Of a stretch of 28,151 bases of DNA, positions 10,713-20,299 are shown piece by piece (the stretch's first letter is position 1; each line of letters begins with the position of its first letter). The notes under the pieces are model-generated. The model was not told the DNA's origin. It searched no databases and saw only the letters and a program-made list of their open reading frames with translations. Position numbers and translations under genes: made by a program. Origin of the DNA: Hofstenia miamia (Eukaryota; Xenacoelomorpha; Acoela; Hofsteniidae); assembly GCA_900660155.1 (NCBI GenBank), contig CABFPE010000130.1:471285-499435 (forward strand), in the 5' to 3' direction.

Positions 10713-10847
10713 CTAATGGTATGCAGTCCCTATTAAGACTGACTAATAAAAATATGTATCTCGCTGGTTGTAACCAGTACCTAATAAGCTTTTGTCTAGC
10801 CTTCATGAGGCTCTTTGCAGTAGCAGGCACATAAGCACGGTCGACCA
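10713..10847 (-). CDS. Putative internal exon of an unidentified minus-strand gene
   Basis: The minus strand has TTTCAG just before 10847 and the donor GTGAGA just after 10713. They enclose 135 open bases in phase 1-1 (44 full codons), rich in basic residues: VDRAYVPATAKSLMKARQK, then a hydrophobic YIFLLV stretch. Codon content looks better than the surroundings. I do not recognise the protein. The phase-1 start matches the phase-1 end of the putative exon at 13404-13517, so both could belong to one gene, but the open block at 12528-12608 (phase 0-0) would not fit between them. It is supported by splice motifs and an open frame only. Confidence 0.3.
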
Positions 10848-11690
10848 CTGAAACAATTTTTGGAATTATATTTATTAAGAAACTGTCCAATTTGCCTCGC
10901 CTTCCTCATCCGGGATGACGTTTTAATGATCTTCAGTGTTTCATTAATAACTAAATACGTTAAAATCAGTAGCAGATATGTTAGTAACTTCAACTACTAG
11001 TAGTTAAAAAATTCAATAAACCATCTTTTAAAAGAAATTCATTTTTACATTAATAAGCATCTTAATCAAAATTCCCTTAATCAACTAAGTCCCTGGTTAA
11101 TTCCAAGTAATAGCCCCATTGAATATTGGATCTTACTTAACAGAAATTGTGGAAAAAATTTCAATAGCAGCATTTTCATGATGTACTCTATTTCTTTAAC
11201 GAGATGGTATGCATATTAATTTTTCCATTAATTCCTACTTTGAAATTGCTTTTTGGGGCACAGTAACGGACCTACATTAAATTTTTAAGCAAAATTGAGT
11301 AAATCGAACTTCAATTAAATTTCTGCAAACTGCGAAAATGCATGAATGTTTTCGCAAATAAATCCAATTTAATCTATTTTGCTCAGTGTTAACGACTATA
11401 GTCCTTGGGGCAACTTAATTTCGTGGTTCTTTGTTAGCACATTTTGATAATTCAATGTTGCATGAAAAAAGCTAACTTTTTCAGTTACGAAGACCATAAT
11501 TTGTAAGTATCTAACCCACAGATAATGATTAATGAAAAAACTAAATGTATCGTATAGTTTCATAAATTCTGTACAATTTTTTGTAAGTACCACACATTCA
11601 GAAATCGATTTTTATTAAACAGTTTTATCTAAATATCACTGATTTGAATAAAAATAGTAACTAATATTGCAGCATCAATGCATGACTTGT
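10848..11690. other. AT-rich DNA, no supported gene
   Basis: A minus frame at 11396-11593 has an acceptor-like TTGTACAG and a donor-like GTTAGA around a stretch of about 55 bases, but its phases do not chain with neighbouring candidates. Nothing else was recognised. Confidence 0.4.
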
Positions 11691-11819
11691 CGTGGCGGAT
11701 TTAAGGGGAGGACGTAAATTCTTGAATTTCAATTAGAAGAGTACACTAGTAAGTTTTTTAAATCTATAGAACTTGATGAGTGCACGTCCCTTAACAACTT
11801 TGCTGGTACCTCGTGCCTA

Positions 11820-12250
11820 AGTTATTGCCTTAGGCAAATTAGATTATTTGGCAAACCAGAAATTCCCAACCAACTGGAATGATGACGCTTCCAGTGACCT
11901 TGAGAATACGTTTAGCAATTACTTTTTGTCTGTTTTTACTCCGCCTGATTTGTCCTCTGATCTTCCTAATATAGAAAATTCTGAAAAGCGGGAAAGATTT
12001 TCTATTACTTTAGCTGATGTCATTGGTCAATTAAAGATCCTAAGGAGTGCAGAATGTGGGCCTGATAACCTACAATCTTTATTTCTGTCTTGTTTTGTGT
12101 CCGCACACCATATATTTATTCAATTTCTTTCTTACCACTAGCTGCTTAACTGACTCTTTTTTTATACACATCAATTACTAAAAAGTGGTAGAAACAATAT
12201 GGTTTCTCACTATATTCTTATAAGTCAACTTTCTAAGCTCTTCCTGAAAC
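11820..12250 (+). pseudogene. LINE reverse transcriptase fragment (N-terminal part)
   Basis: The open stretch 11848-12141 shows features of the region just before and at the start of the RT domain in non-LTR elements (CR1/Jockey type): NTFSNYFLSVFTPPD, then LADVIGQLKILRSAECGPDNLQS, the counterpart of the usual LK...GPDN(I/L) motif. The frame then stops. A one-frame-shifted continuation (about 12110-12240) keeps the family's pattern LFNFFL...CLTDS followed by a degraded region. No initiation codon, catalytic box or 3' end is present, so it is a 5'- and 3'-truncated dead fragment. Confidence 0.7.
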
Positions 12251-12461
12251 TAGAAAAGCTCATGTTTAGTTGTCCCTATTGTTACGAAAATGATTTTTAG
12301 TTAACAGTTCGGTTTTTCTAAAAATTAACTGACAGTAACTTAGCTGTTTTAAAACCTGTTGTTTAACATATATTTTTTATTATTGTTATAGTTAAATAAT
12401 TTTGTTATCTAATAAAGTAGCATGAATCTTACTATATTTTCACCTCACCCAGTATGCTGAA
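12251..12461. other. AT-rich spacer
   Basis: Nothing recognised between the LINE fragment and the exon-like repeat. Confidence 0.4.
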
Positions 12462-12527
12462 CAACTTTTTAAAAAACATGCTGAAATTACTGCTTAAAAA
12501 TGTTAAGAAGTGAAAGATAATACTCAC

Positions 12528-12608
12528 AGGAGAGAAATATTTCTTATGTTGATGTAATAATAAGTCAAAAAAATTGGTATACTCCATTGAACTCATAACA
12601 GCTAAGGT
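12528..12608 (-). CDS. Exon-like 81-base block with intact splice sites
   Basis: The minus strand reads TTTGTTTGCAG before 12608 and GTGAGT after 12528; the 27 codons between are open in phase 0-0 only. The encoded peptide contains MEYTNFFDLLLHQHKKYF, which I do not recognise. A decayed copy, including flanking intron-like DNA, lies at 7075-7152 in the same orientation. It could be a small exon of an unknown gene duplicated towards TSPO, or part of a repeat that happens to carry splice-like motifs. Its phases do not join directly to the candidates at 10.8 or 13.4 kb. Confidence 0.3.
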
Positions 12609-12679
12609 CTGCAAACAAAACGGATCGTAAAATTTTGATTATTTGTAAATATTTTGTTATTTTTTATGTTATTATATTA

Positions 12680-13330
12680 TATTTCATATGGGCCTTGGCT
12701 TGGTTTGACTTGGTTTGGGTTTAACCTTTTTTTATGCTTCAATCTAGGCTTGAGCTGAGTTTCATAACTCGAATTTGTTCCGTTTTCCGGACCGAAACTG
12801 GATTGGAATTTCTAAGTCAAGACCGGATCGTTTTCTATTTAGCCCTTTTCGCCGCGGTTCTCCTCAGGTGTAGTTTCAAGATGTTTGACATTATCAACAT
12901 TTTGTTCACACTGAATGTGCATTCAATAATTATGTAATTATTGTAATTATGTACCAAACCAAAATTATAATTCGCTAGGAAGTTTATACGCACTGCTAAG
13001 CTGACCAATATATTAAATGAGAAATTTATATCTGATAAAATCAAACTATTTTTAGGAAGGTGTTAATTAATGAGATTAGGCAAACAGCAATGAATGACTT
13101 GACTTCGATATTTGATTATTCTGTCCAATGTTTTGGATTTTTTAAATTTTTATTGTACATATTTGATTAAAAATATCTGTACATTTTATTGAAATATGAA
13201 TGATAAATTCCATAAATTTGCATATAGACTTAGGAAATCTTGGACTGACAGAATCGCTATGTGTGAGAACCGGACCATCCTGAGCCGGATAGGACCTAAC
13301 CCCTTCCAGTTATACTGAATCTAGGACATT
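12680..13330. other. Non-coding stretch with GGWCCGG-type repeat patches
   Basis: Two GC-richer patches stand out. One at 12690-12850 has repeated TTGGCTTGGTTT and CCGGACCG motifs; the other, at about 13268-13315, has ACCGGACC, GAGCCGG and ATAGGACC. They look like diverged low-complexity or terminal parts of a transposon. Overlapping frames on both strands (12734-13044) match nothing. Confidence 0.3.
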
Positions 13331-13403
13331 TTACTTGGAACTGAGATTTTGTTCTATTAACAACTGTGGCTGTAGCTCACCAATTCATAGATCCTATACT
13401 CAC

Positions 13404-13517
13404 CTCTGGGTTGATGATGCGGAAGAGGATTATTATATCTTACTATATACATTCTAAGAAAGTCAAGCCCTATATCTGGTACGACAAAGCACTTCAAGGC
13501 AAAATACTCAATTTTTC
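13404..13517 (-). CDS. Putative internal exon of an unidentified minus-strand gene
   Basis: The strong donor GTGAGT follows CCCAGAG at 13404, and an acceptor TTTTAG precedes 13517. The 114 bases are open in phase 1-1 and encode a peptide with FALKCFVVPDIGLDFLRMY and NNPLPHHQPR. The frame stays open further upstream, so an earlier acceptor (ATTAG, about 40 bases upstream) is possible. I do not recognise the protein. If it splices to 10847-10713 the reading frame is kept. No transcript evidence can be seen here. Confidence 0.3.
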
Positions 13518-13620
13518 CTAAAAGACTAATACACTTGGTTAATATGTTCATCTTCATCTTACTAATTTGATTACTCAAGTTAAGAATGAACAAAAATCTT
13601 TGTTTAGGACATTTTTTCAC

Positions 13621-14655
13621 GAATTGCGATTCCTCGTGTTGCTGCGCACCATTCTTAGTTATATTAAAAATGCTTTTACATAATAGATTATTATAGTTTC
13701 ATCATATTATTAAAGATTCTTATAAATGTTATCGCATTATTATGCAGTGGCAAGAAACAAATTTCAATTATTTCTTTAATAATTCTAATTAAAAGGATTT
13801 TGCCTAATACAGTTTGCAAATTGATCAATGGTTAAACGGGGAAAATGAAATAATTAAAAATTCTACAAAGAAATGAATTGTGCCGGATTTGCAATTGGTT
13901 ATAGTTATTTTCGACACAATAAATTATAGTTTACTTGTCGCATCACATTTTCACCCAGATTATGCCACAATATCATTGGCTTAACTAGGTATAAACAAGA
14001 GAAATGAATTTACTTCGAAATTACCAAATGAAAATTAAATCAATACGAATGCAATACATTTTCTTATTGTTTTAAATAATTTCACTTTCTTTAGATAAGA
14101 ATATCAAATTTTATAAGTAGACGGTCATTTGACATCCAAAATTGTTAACATTTAAAACAAAAAGTTCAAAGTTTTCTTATAAAGAAAAATGTGAAAATTA
14201 CAACTTAAGAAAGAAATAAATCCTAAGTATTTCCAAATTGGAATAGTTCATGCTAGATTGTTTCTATCTTTTGCAGCTGTTATATTTTTTTGTAAATTCA
14301 TTCTGCATATTTTTAGTTACTAATATTTTGTATATTCTTTCAATTTTTAAGTTATGTTCAAAAAATGCAAAGTTTGATATTTCTTCGGGCAAAATATAAT
14401 ATCTTATCACAAAATATAGCTGCGTAAATAGTTGTATTACATATTTAGTAACTGAGTTAAACCATATTTAAAACTTTTTAATAAAAGTGGATCATATTTA
14501 TTGTAATCATAATTTTCTGTGAACCTCGGCATATTGAGGTTTGGAATAATATATCAATTCAACCAATTAGAAAATTGTTCCAATCATCCAATTATATTAG
14601 AGAATATTAACACTATTCAATTTTAAGCAGAGTTTGGGCTCATCATATTTATATA
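13621..14655. other. Upstream region of the GPCR gene
   Basis: Very AT-rich with no coding signal. Immediately before the receptor start is TATTTATATA (14647-14656), which overlaps the ATG, so it is more likely leader than a TATA box. No confident promoter elements were recognised. Confidence 0.4.
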
Positions 14656-15636
14656 ATGAATTTCACTGGTGAAGCAGTGTGGGAAGAACAGCCGGCTTGG
14701 GTTACATGGACAACAACATCTATTGCTGTAGTAGGCTTTTTCTTAAATTTTGTCATTATTGTCACGTATGTGCAAAGCAAAAAACTACAAATGTATATGA
14801 CAAATAAGATAATGGTAAGTCTTGCGTTTACAGATTTTTGTACCTGTCTTTGCAAGATTTTCAACGTCTATGTTGAGCCAATGGTAAAGGTGCCATTCGG
14901 CGCTTTTGGTCACCTTTATTGCCACTGTATACACACTACATACTATTTATGGGCTTTTGTTCATATCTCTATACTACATATTTTATTAGTTTCTTTAGAA
15001 CGATATTTGGCTGTTATTCATCCAATTATTTACAAATCTTTGTCTAACAGACATTCTGTTCTAGTTAAGGTATTGGTTTCACTATATTTTTTTGGTGCAG
15101 TACTTAGCTTGATTAACATTGACGCTTTCAAATACGAAAAGATTGATGGTATACCCCAATGTATTTTTATAGGTGATAAGACTTCTCCGGCTGTTCTCTT
15201 GTTTAAAGCTTATTGGTTTGTAGCCTTCACGTGTGGTTGTATATTGTTGATAGCATTTATTTATACAAGAATCATCAGAAGGGTAGTCAGTAGAAGCAAT
15301 ATTGGTCAAGAAGGTTCAAGTTCACAAAAAAACACTCGCCGATTAACGGTCACCTCAATCGCAGTAACTCTGGTATTCGGATTGAGCACATTTCCTACGT
15401 ATATATATGTTTGTCTTTACCTTGTAAACATCGTTGTTCACATTGGCTTAAGCATTGACCTCAACAGCCAAATTTACCATTTTTGTGTACAATTGACTAT
15501 TGCTTCATCTTTTCTCAACCCATGTGTGTATGCTTCTCAAAATCGAATTTTTCAAGCTGCCTTTTTAGAATTATTCATCCAATTGCTGCATTTTGGTAAA
15601 ATTAGGCGTAATGGGCTTCATTTCTCAACGAACTGA
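14656..15636 (+). CDS. Class A (rhodopsin-family) G-protein-coupled receptor, orphan, single exon
   Basis: 326 residues with seven hydrophobic helices. It is a plasma-membrane receptor; the ligand is unknown. Landmarks: N-glycosylation site NFT at residue 2; GFFLN with N31 (1.50); LAFTD with D60 (2.50); C91 (3.25), which should pair with C169 in the second extracellular loop; ERY at 115-117 (R116 = 3.50), then LAVIHP; Y203 (5.58); F241 and P247 in helix 6; NPCVY at 288-292. A basic, Ser-rich third loop (about 207-229) fits G-protein coupling. Odd positions: no Trp in helix 4, Cys195 where Pro5.50 is expected, and Ser244-Thr245 in place of the Cys-Trp of CWxP. The C-tail is short (about 25 residues) with no obvious palmitoylation Cys. 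The start ATG is the first in frame. The helix pattern suggests a lineage-specific peptide- or amine-like orphan; subfamily not assignable. Confidence 0.9.
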   Translation: MNFTGEAVWEEQPAWVTWTTTSIAVVGFFLNFVIIVTYVQSKKLQMYMTNKIMVSLAFTDFCTCLCKIFNVYVEPMVKVPFGAFGHLYCHCIHTTYYLWAFVHISILHILLVSLERYLAVIHPIIYKSLSNRHSVLVKVLVSLYFFGAVLSLINIDAFKYEKIDGIPQCIFIGDKTSPAVLLFKAYWFVAFTCGCILLIAFIYTRIIRRVVSRSNIGQEGSSSQKNTRRLTVTSIAVTLVFGLSTFPTYIYVCLYLVNIVVHIGLSIDLNSQIYHFCVQLTIASSFLNPCVYASQNRIFQAAFLELFIQLLHFGKIRRNGLHFSTN

Positions 15637-15744
15637 ATACGTGTACAGACAATTTTTAACAAACACACAAAATTTTTACCGTTATACAAAGAATGCTCCA
15701 CAAATGCACCCTCATCTAACTAGATTTAGAAGCAGAGTTTCTTG

Positions 15745-15750
15745 AATAAA
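15745..15750 (+). terminator. Likely polyadenylation signal of the GPCR gene
   Basis: AATAAA about 108 bases after the receptor stop codon, the first good signal downstream on the plus strand. Confidence 0.5.
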
Positions 15751-16022
15751 CAATGCAATGATAAAATATTAATGATAGTTGACAAAATCGCAATTTAAGC
15801 TACTCAATAGGATTTTATTAAAATTTAGATAAAAGATTAGGGATCTTAGTACATCTATGAAATAAATCTTCGTTAAATTCGGTGGTTTAGGTTCGAATTA
15901 CTTTTTCAATTTAAAATGTCAATTTCGATTTTACCAAAAGCTTCGAACTATTTCAAATGTGCGATAATAAATTTTTTGTTTTGTAGAGTACTCAAAAGCA
16001 ATTTGAGCAAAACTGCTCCTAA

Positions 16023-16163
16023 ATTACCGTATTTTTTTAACTATAAGGCTCACAGAAAATCCTTCTATTTGTAAAAAAATCTCCAATGTCCATTTACTGG
16101 ATCCGATCAGTGATACTACGTCTTCTAATCCGGTGTACCTTATAGTCCAAAAAATACTATAAT
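16023..16163. mobile_element. MITE with GTATTTTTT...ACTATAAGG ends
   Basis: Terminal inverted repeats at 16023-16048 and 16138-16163 match at 22 of 26 positions, sharing ATTA, GTATTTTTT and ACTATAAGG. The inside holds the counterpart of a CCGGATTA motif (TAATCCGG near 16127). This matches my recollection of a widely distributed MITE whose ends read GTATTTTTCGGACTATAAGG. It is about 141 bases, non-coding and non-autonomous. Both ends carry ATTA/TAAT, so the target duplication may be TA-containing. Confidence 0.65.
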
Positions 16164-16311
16164 CTTTGTGTTTTGTGCAATATAATGCTTTGAATTATTA
16201 GCTACTGTATTTACTTTTTTCCTAGTATTTTCATATCCTAATATGCATGTTTACTTTTGTATTAAATATATGTTTCATCTTTTTGATTAATGCAATTATT
16301 ACATATGAAAT

Positions 16312-16321
<10 letters not shown>

Positions 16322-16343
<22 letters not shown>
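16322..16343. repeat. TA microsatellite following (GT)n
   Basis: A GTGTGTGTGT run (about 16311-16322) passes into TATATA. Confidence 0.9.
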
Positions 16344-16697
16344 CAAACTTTTGCAGTACAGAGATATTTTTGTATGCATATCCAACTAGTAAAGTAATTA
16401 TATTAAAACTCTAGTAAAATATGAAAAAAAATTATTTTATTAAAAAAATGATTATATCATGATAATTTGAAAGCCTACAGTTTCATATTAATACAAAAAA
16501 TGTTTAAAAGATGTTTTCCCCATAGTAGAATTAACTGTATATTGTATTTGAGAGGTATATTGAATGAGTAAGCAATCCCCTGCAAACAGGAGATACATAA
16601 ATTCATTATTACCTAAGCTCCTAGAAATAAAATGTTTTGGCGACATGGACCTGCATATATATGAAAAACCATACGTATCTATTCTATTGCAGACTAC

Positions 16698-16743
16698 CTG
16701 TCCTCCGAAACCCCTTTAGATAGTATTTCCTTGCAGTATTTTT
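16698..16743 (-). CDS. Putative 46-base micro-exon, unidentified gene
   Basis: On the minus strand a very strong acceptor (CCTGCTTTTTCAG) precedes 16743, and GACAG followed by GTAG marks a possible donor after 16698. The open stretch (phase 1 to phase 2) encodes KYCKEILSKGVSED. If real, it belongs to a minus-strand gene whose next exons could be those near 13.4 and 10.8 kb, placing the plus-strand GPCR inside an intron. The GTAG donor is poor. Confidence 0.2.
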
Positions 16744-16934
16744 CTGAAAAAGCAGGAAAATTAAATTTATAAAAATCTAAAAATATAATAATAAATAATG
16801 CGGATATTGTGATTTTCACTTTTAAAACCACATCTGTCCTTGCAAAATAAGTACGTTGACAACTTTTCATATTCATGATTAATAACTACTACTAATTGCT
16901 TTCCTTTTTCCAGGCTTGCCGTTGTGTGTTATGT

Positions 16935-16973
16935 ACACAACACAAAAACACAAAATTTTGTGTTGTGTTGTGT
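16935..16973. repeat. Imperfect ACACAAC hairpin
   Basis: The left arm starts ACACAACACA and the right arm ends TGTGTTGTGT; they meet in a perfect CACAAAATTTTGTG core with three unpaired A residues in the left arm. A related stretch (CTTGCTGTTG...GTGTACAAAACACAA) lies at about 4434-4464, so this is probably a dispersed repeat. Confidence 0.6.
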
Positions 16974-17289
16974 AGAGCATAAAATTTTGTTTTGTACACA
17001 GCGTAATATGTTGGGTGTAAGATAAAACTCCAAAAAATTTGATAATACTATGTTTTTTTATTTTCAAACTTAGTAACAAGCTGTATTATTGATGCCATTT
17101 AAAAAATTCTAATCCCATGAGTTATTAATATGAGATTTTGCAATCAGGAGTGCACAGTTTATGAGTGGAAGCATGCAAATGTGGTGTAGTCTCCTACAAA
17201 ATTAGCGATAAAATTTTTAAAAATAACTACGTATAAATAGTTTTTATATTTGCAATGCATCCATAATTTATAGTTTTCACTCCTTGCAT

Positions 17290-17382
17290 TAATTATTATT
17301 AGACAATGATTAGCTTATACATCTCTCAATAAGAAGTTTTTATTGAGAGGTGTATAAGCTAATCATTGTCTAATAATAATTA
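17290..17382. repeat. Long near-perfect inverted repeat (43-bp arms, 7-base loop)
   Basis: Arms 17290-17332 and 17340-17382 are complementary at every position except one G-T wobble (17322 with 17350). The loop is GAAGTTT. A transcript of either strand would fold into a rod-like hairpin of about 93 bases. The plus-strand right arm is followed by a T run (17384-17390). Possible origins are a foldback MITE, a template-switch inverted duplication, or a small hairpin RNA source. No coding content was found and no clear target duplication was seen. Confidence 0.9.
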
Positions 17383-17669
17383 TTTTTTTAATTTTATCTA
17401 GTCTTTACGGATTTGCAATTATTCGGTCTCCCCTGTATGATTTTCAGTAATTGTTGGGTCGCTCTGTAAAAATCCCATAGTAAATTCTAATGGGACATTT
17501 CATTTCGAGTGGCTGAAGAACCTCAAACATTTTTTAGAATTTCATAATTTTTTATAATTTCTTGAAACAAATTTCACCTATAACTCATGAGTTAACCTAT
17601 CTAGATCGTAGTCCCAGTATGGCGTGACTTTACTCGATTTCTTCAACCCTAATGGCTTTGGCGTCAATA

Positions 17670-17714
17670 CCTCTAACCATAGATAACTAAATATTTAGTT
17701 ATCTATGCCTCTAA
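17670..17714. repeat. 30-bp perfect palindrome flanked by CCTCTAA direct repeats
   Basis: Positions 17678-17707 form a spacerless perfect palindrome (CATAGATAACTAAAT plus its complement). CCTCTAA occurs immediately to the left (17670-17676) and right (17708-17714), with only one base (C, 17677) between the left copy and the palindrome. The arrangement looks like a short insertion with a 7-bp target duplication. Confidence 0.9.
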
Positions 17715-20060
17715 ATCGACTGGTTTGGGAAGCCTATTTATACATATAAGGAAACAGTTAAAGTTCGCCGTTTCTTCCCTGTGCTCTGAATCTTCGAATT
17801 ATTTAAATGCTGGTGTAAAGTGTATATAAGTCTTTTTTTAAAAAATCGAAATTATCAAAGATAAATAGTGGGTCTTTTCAAGTACTGTAGTCACAAGAAT
17901 ATGCCTTAGTATAAATTTTCGACAGTACATTTGTGTACATTCACCAATAGATGTGTCCATGGCTCACGATTTCCAAATTTCCTAATAGGCTTGCAGAAAT
18001 GTGCAAAAAGACACCAGGTTGTTTTAGATTAAATTACCTATGAATTCTCTTAAAATCTGAAAAAGCAACACAATAGAGAAGTGCCTTCTCTTTCATTTAC
18101 GTTTTAAAATTATGCTTTGCAAGAGCCGTTTTAGGTGCCATGATCACTGATTTGGGTTGGGCAGTCTGTTTAAAAAAAGTTTTGGGGCTAGCTGATACAC
18201 CATGGAATTCTTAATTATAGGAATAATTTTAATGAATTAAAATATTTGTGTTTTCAAATACCTCAGGTACTGCAATTTTGTACACATTTTCACCATTTCA
18301 TGGCTGCACACTCACCAACAATTTGCAAATTTGGAGAAAGGCGTTTGAAAAATTGGGAAAATGGCTTGTTCTTTTAAGTAGCCCACATGCCTTTTGAGGA
18401 TAATTATTCTTGAAGAAGTGCTTAAGCTGGGAAATTTTTTTCAATCACGAACCTTTCTTTTTAATCTAGCATAATTTAAATATTTACTGTTTCTCTAAAA
18501 AATAGTTTGTTTTCGAAGTTAATAGTAACCAGTTTAAACTTCAATTTCATAATTCATAAAATATGCTCTCAAAATCCAAACAAAAATTGGTTTGCTTTTG
18601 TACCCAATCATGTGATAAAAAATACTGCAAGTTATACGTTTTGACAAGGTAAAAAAAAGAAAACAAATATTGGTAAATAATTGCTTTAAATAAAGAGCTA
18701 TTAATTTCTGCAACAGTTGTCGTGAGTCAAAATATTACCAATTCAGTAAAATTTAATTTTGCAATTAGCTTTTACTTGGTTATAGAAAGAAATATTTAAG
18801 CATTGTATTTATTGTTGTAATTATTCGTTTATTGTTTTGTAATTATTTCTCTAAAATCTCATTTTTGAGTTTCTAACATAACAATCTGGAATTTTTTGAA
18901 AAGTACAGTAATTATAATAAAAATTACGTAGCAATATAAGATACTAAAACGACGGCAACGCTTAAAAAACAGATAAAGTGCTTATAACATCGCATGCAAG
19001 AAGTTCAGTTTTCGAAACAACATGTGAGGCTTAGGCCCCTCTAGCCTCATGTTTGACGTGACTGCTTATCTGTGAAAAAAGGCAACTTTGTATACATATG
19101 AATACACAGCCAGCATAATGGAATTCACATTGCAGAAAGAAAGAGAACGATGCTGAAAGAATTTAAAATATTTGGTGAGAATTTTTTATAAATAAATCTG
19201 ATATTTCACATGAATTGATAATTTTAGGAAAGGTATTAATCCTAAACGCACTAAGGTATAAAATGTCAATAGCGCACTGATTGGGCTGAATCTTTTATTT
19301 GAAAACTATTAAAGTAATTAGCTTTAGAGCAGTAAAAGATACACCATTTGAGCTACACCTTCGTTAATTTTCCAATAATATATTCATTGCTTGCAATTTT
19401 ATATGCAAATGAAGTTGTAACGTCAGCAATTTTTCGAAAAATAAAGGTAAAAAAACCTAAATGAATTTAACATTAAAAATAGAAGGAAGTAGTTTATTTT
19501 GCTCATATATCCTCTAGTTATTGTTAAGGACTTACTCTAACAGGAAAACAAAAAAATATGCTAATGATCAGCCAGTATTACGTAATCACAGCAGCCATTA
19601 TCATGATTTTGAATAATCTGGCATTTCTAAAGACTAATGAACAAATTACATGTAGAAATAAAGTCAATGAATAATGTTTATTTATGTTTCAAAAATTCAA
19701 TACGTAACATAATAATATATATTAAGGTCATTTGCAAGGTCAAATTTCAAAAAAGTTAAAAAGAATAATAAAAAATTTCATAGGTCACAACCCACTTTGC
19801 CCTACCCCAGAAGGTTGCTAATTTGCAGCCGAGGTTCAGCACCAATGCCCCTGGTAAATTAGGCTATTTTTTATGCGGTATATAATCATATTTAGTCATT
19901 TATTGTCTTACTGTATTTGAAATATAGCACTAAATGAAAATTTCACATTTTTCATATTTTAAGTGTGACCTCCTGGCGCCTCCCCTGATGAATGAATAAC
20001 ACTGACTTTCACCACAGATCTTCTAAGACCCCTGTTTTATTAGATAAACTATTTTGTTGC
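17715..20060. other. AT-rich DNA, no gene recognised
   Basis: No supported open frame. A somewhat GC-richer patch at 19785-19860 (AACCCACTTTGCCCTACCCC and following) may be a transposon remnant, but no partner end was found. Confidence 0.4.
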
Positions 20061-20299
20061 TATGGCGGGCCCAGGTAAGACAAATCAATAAAACCTGATC
20101 GTTTTTTTTACAAGCTTGACCCTTAACAGTCATGACTTAATCAATTTGATTGTATAAATATATCGATATCTATCAACGTATTAACTATTTTAAATGCATG
20201 TTGTACCAAAAAACTTTTGAACTTTTGCTAAAATGAATTTTTTCAGAACCCTTTGACACCGACCCTGATCAAAAAATTATTCAACTTTAAATTTACCTT

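Noticed and set aside
11396..11593. Minus-strand exon-like stretch with an ACAG acceptor and GTTAGA donor
   Set aside because: Phases (1 to 0) fit neither neighbouring candidate, and the peptide is low in information.
12835..13044. Overlapping frames on both strands at 12.7-13.0 kb
   Set aside because: Low-information peptides, no splice support, and part of a repeat-like patch.
14649..15309. Minus-strand open frames over the GPCR
   Set aside because: Shadow frames of a well-supported receptor.
15860..15910. GGTTCGAATTA resembling a tRNA B box
   Set aside because: No A box at the right distance and no cloverleaf could be formed.
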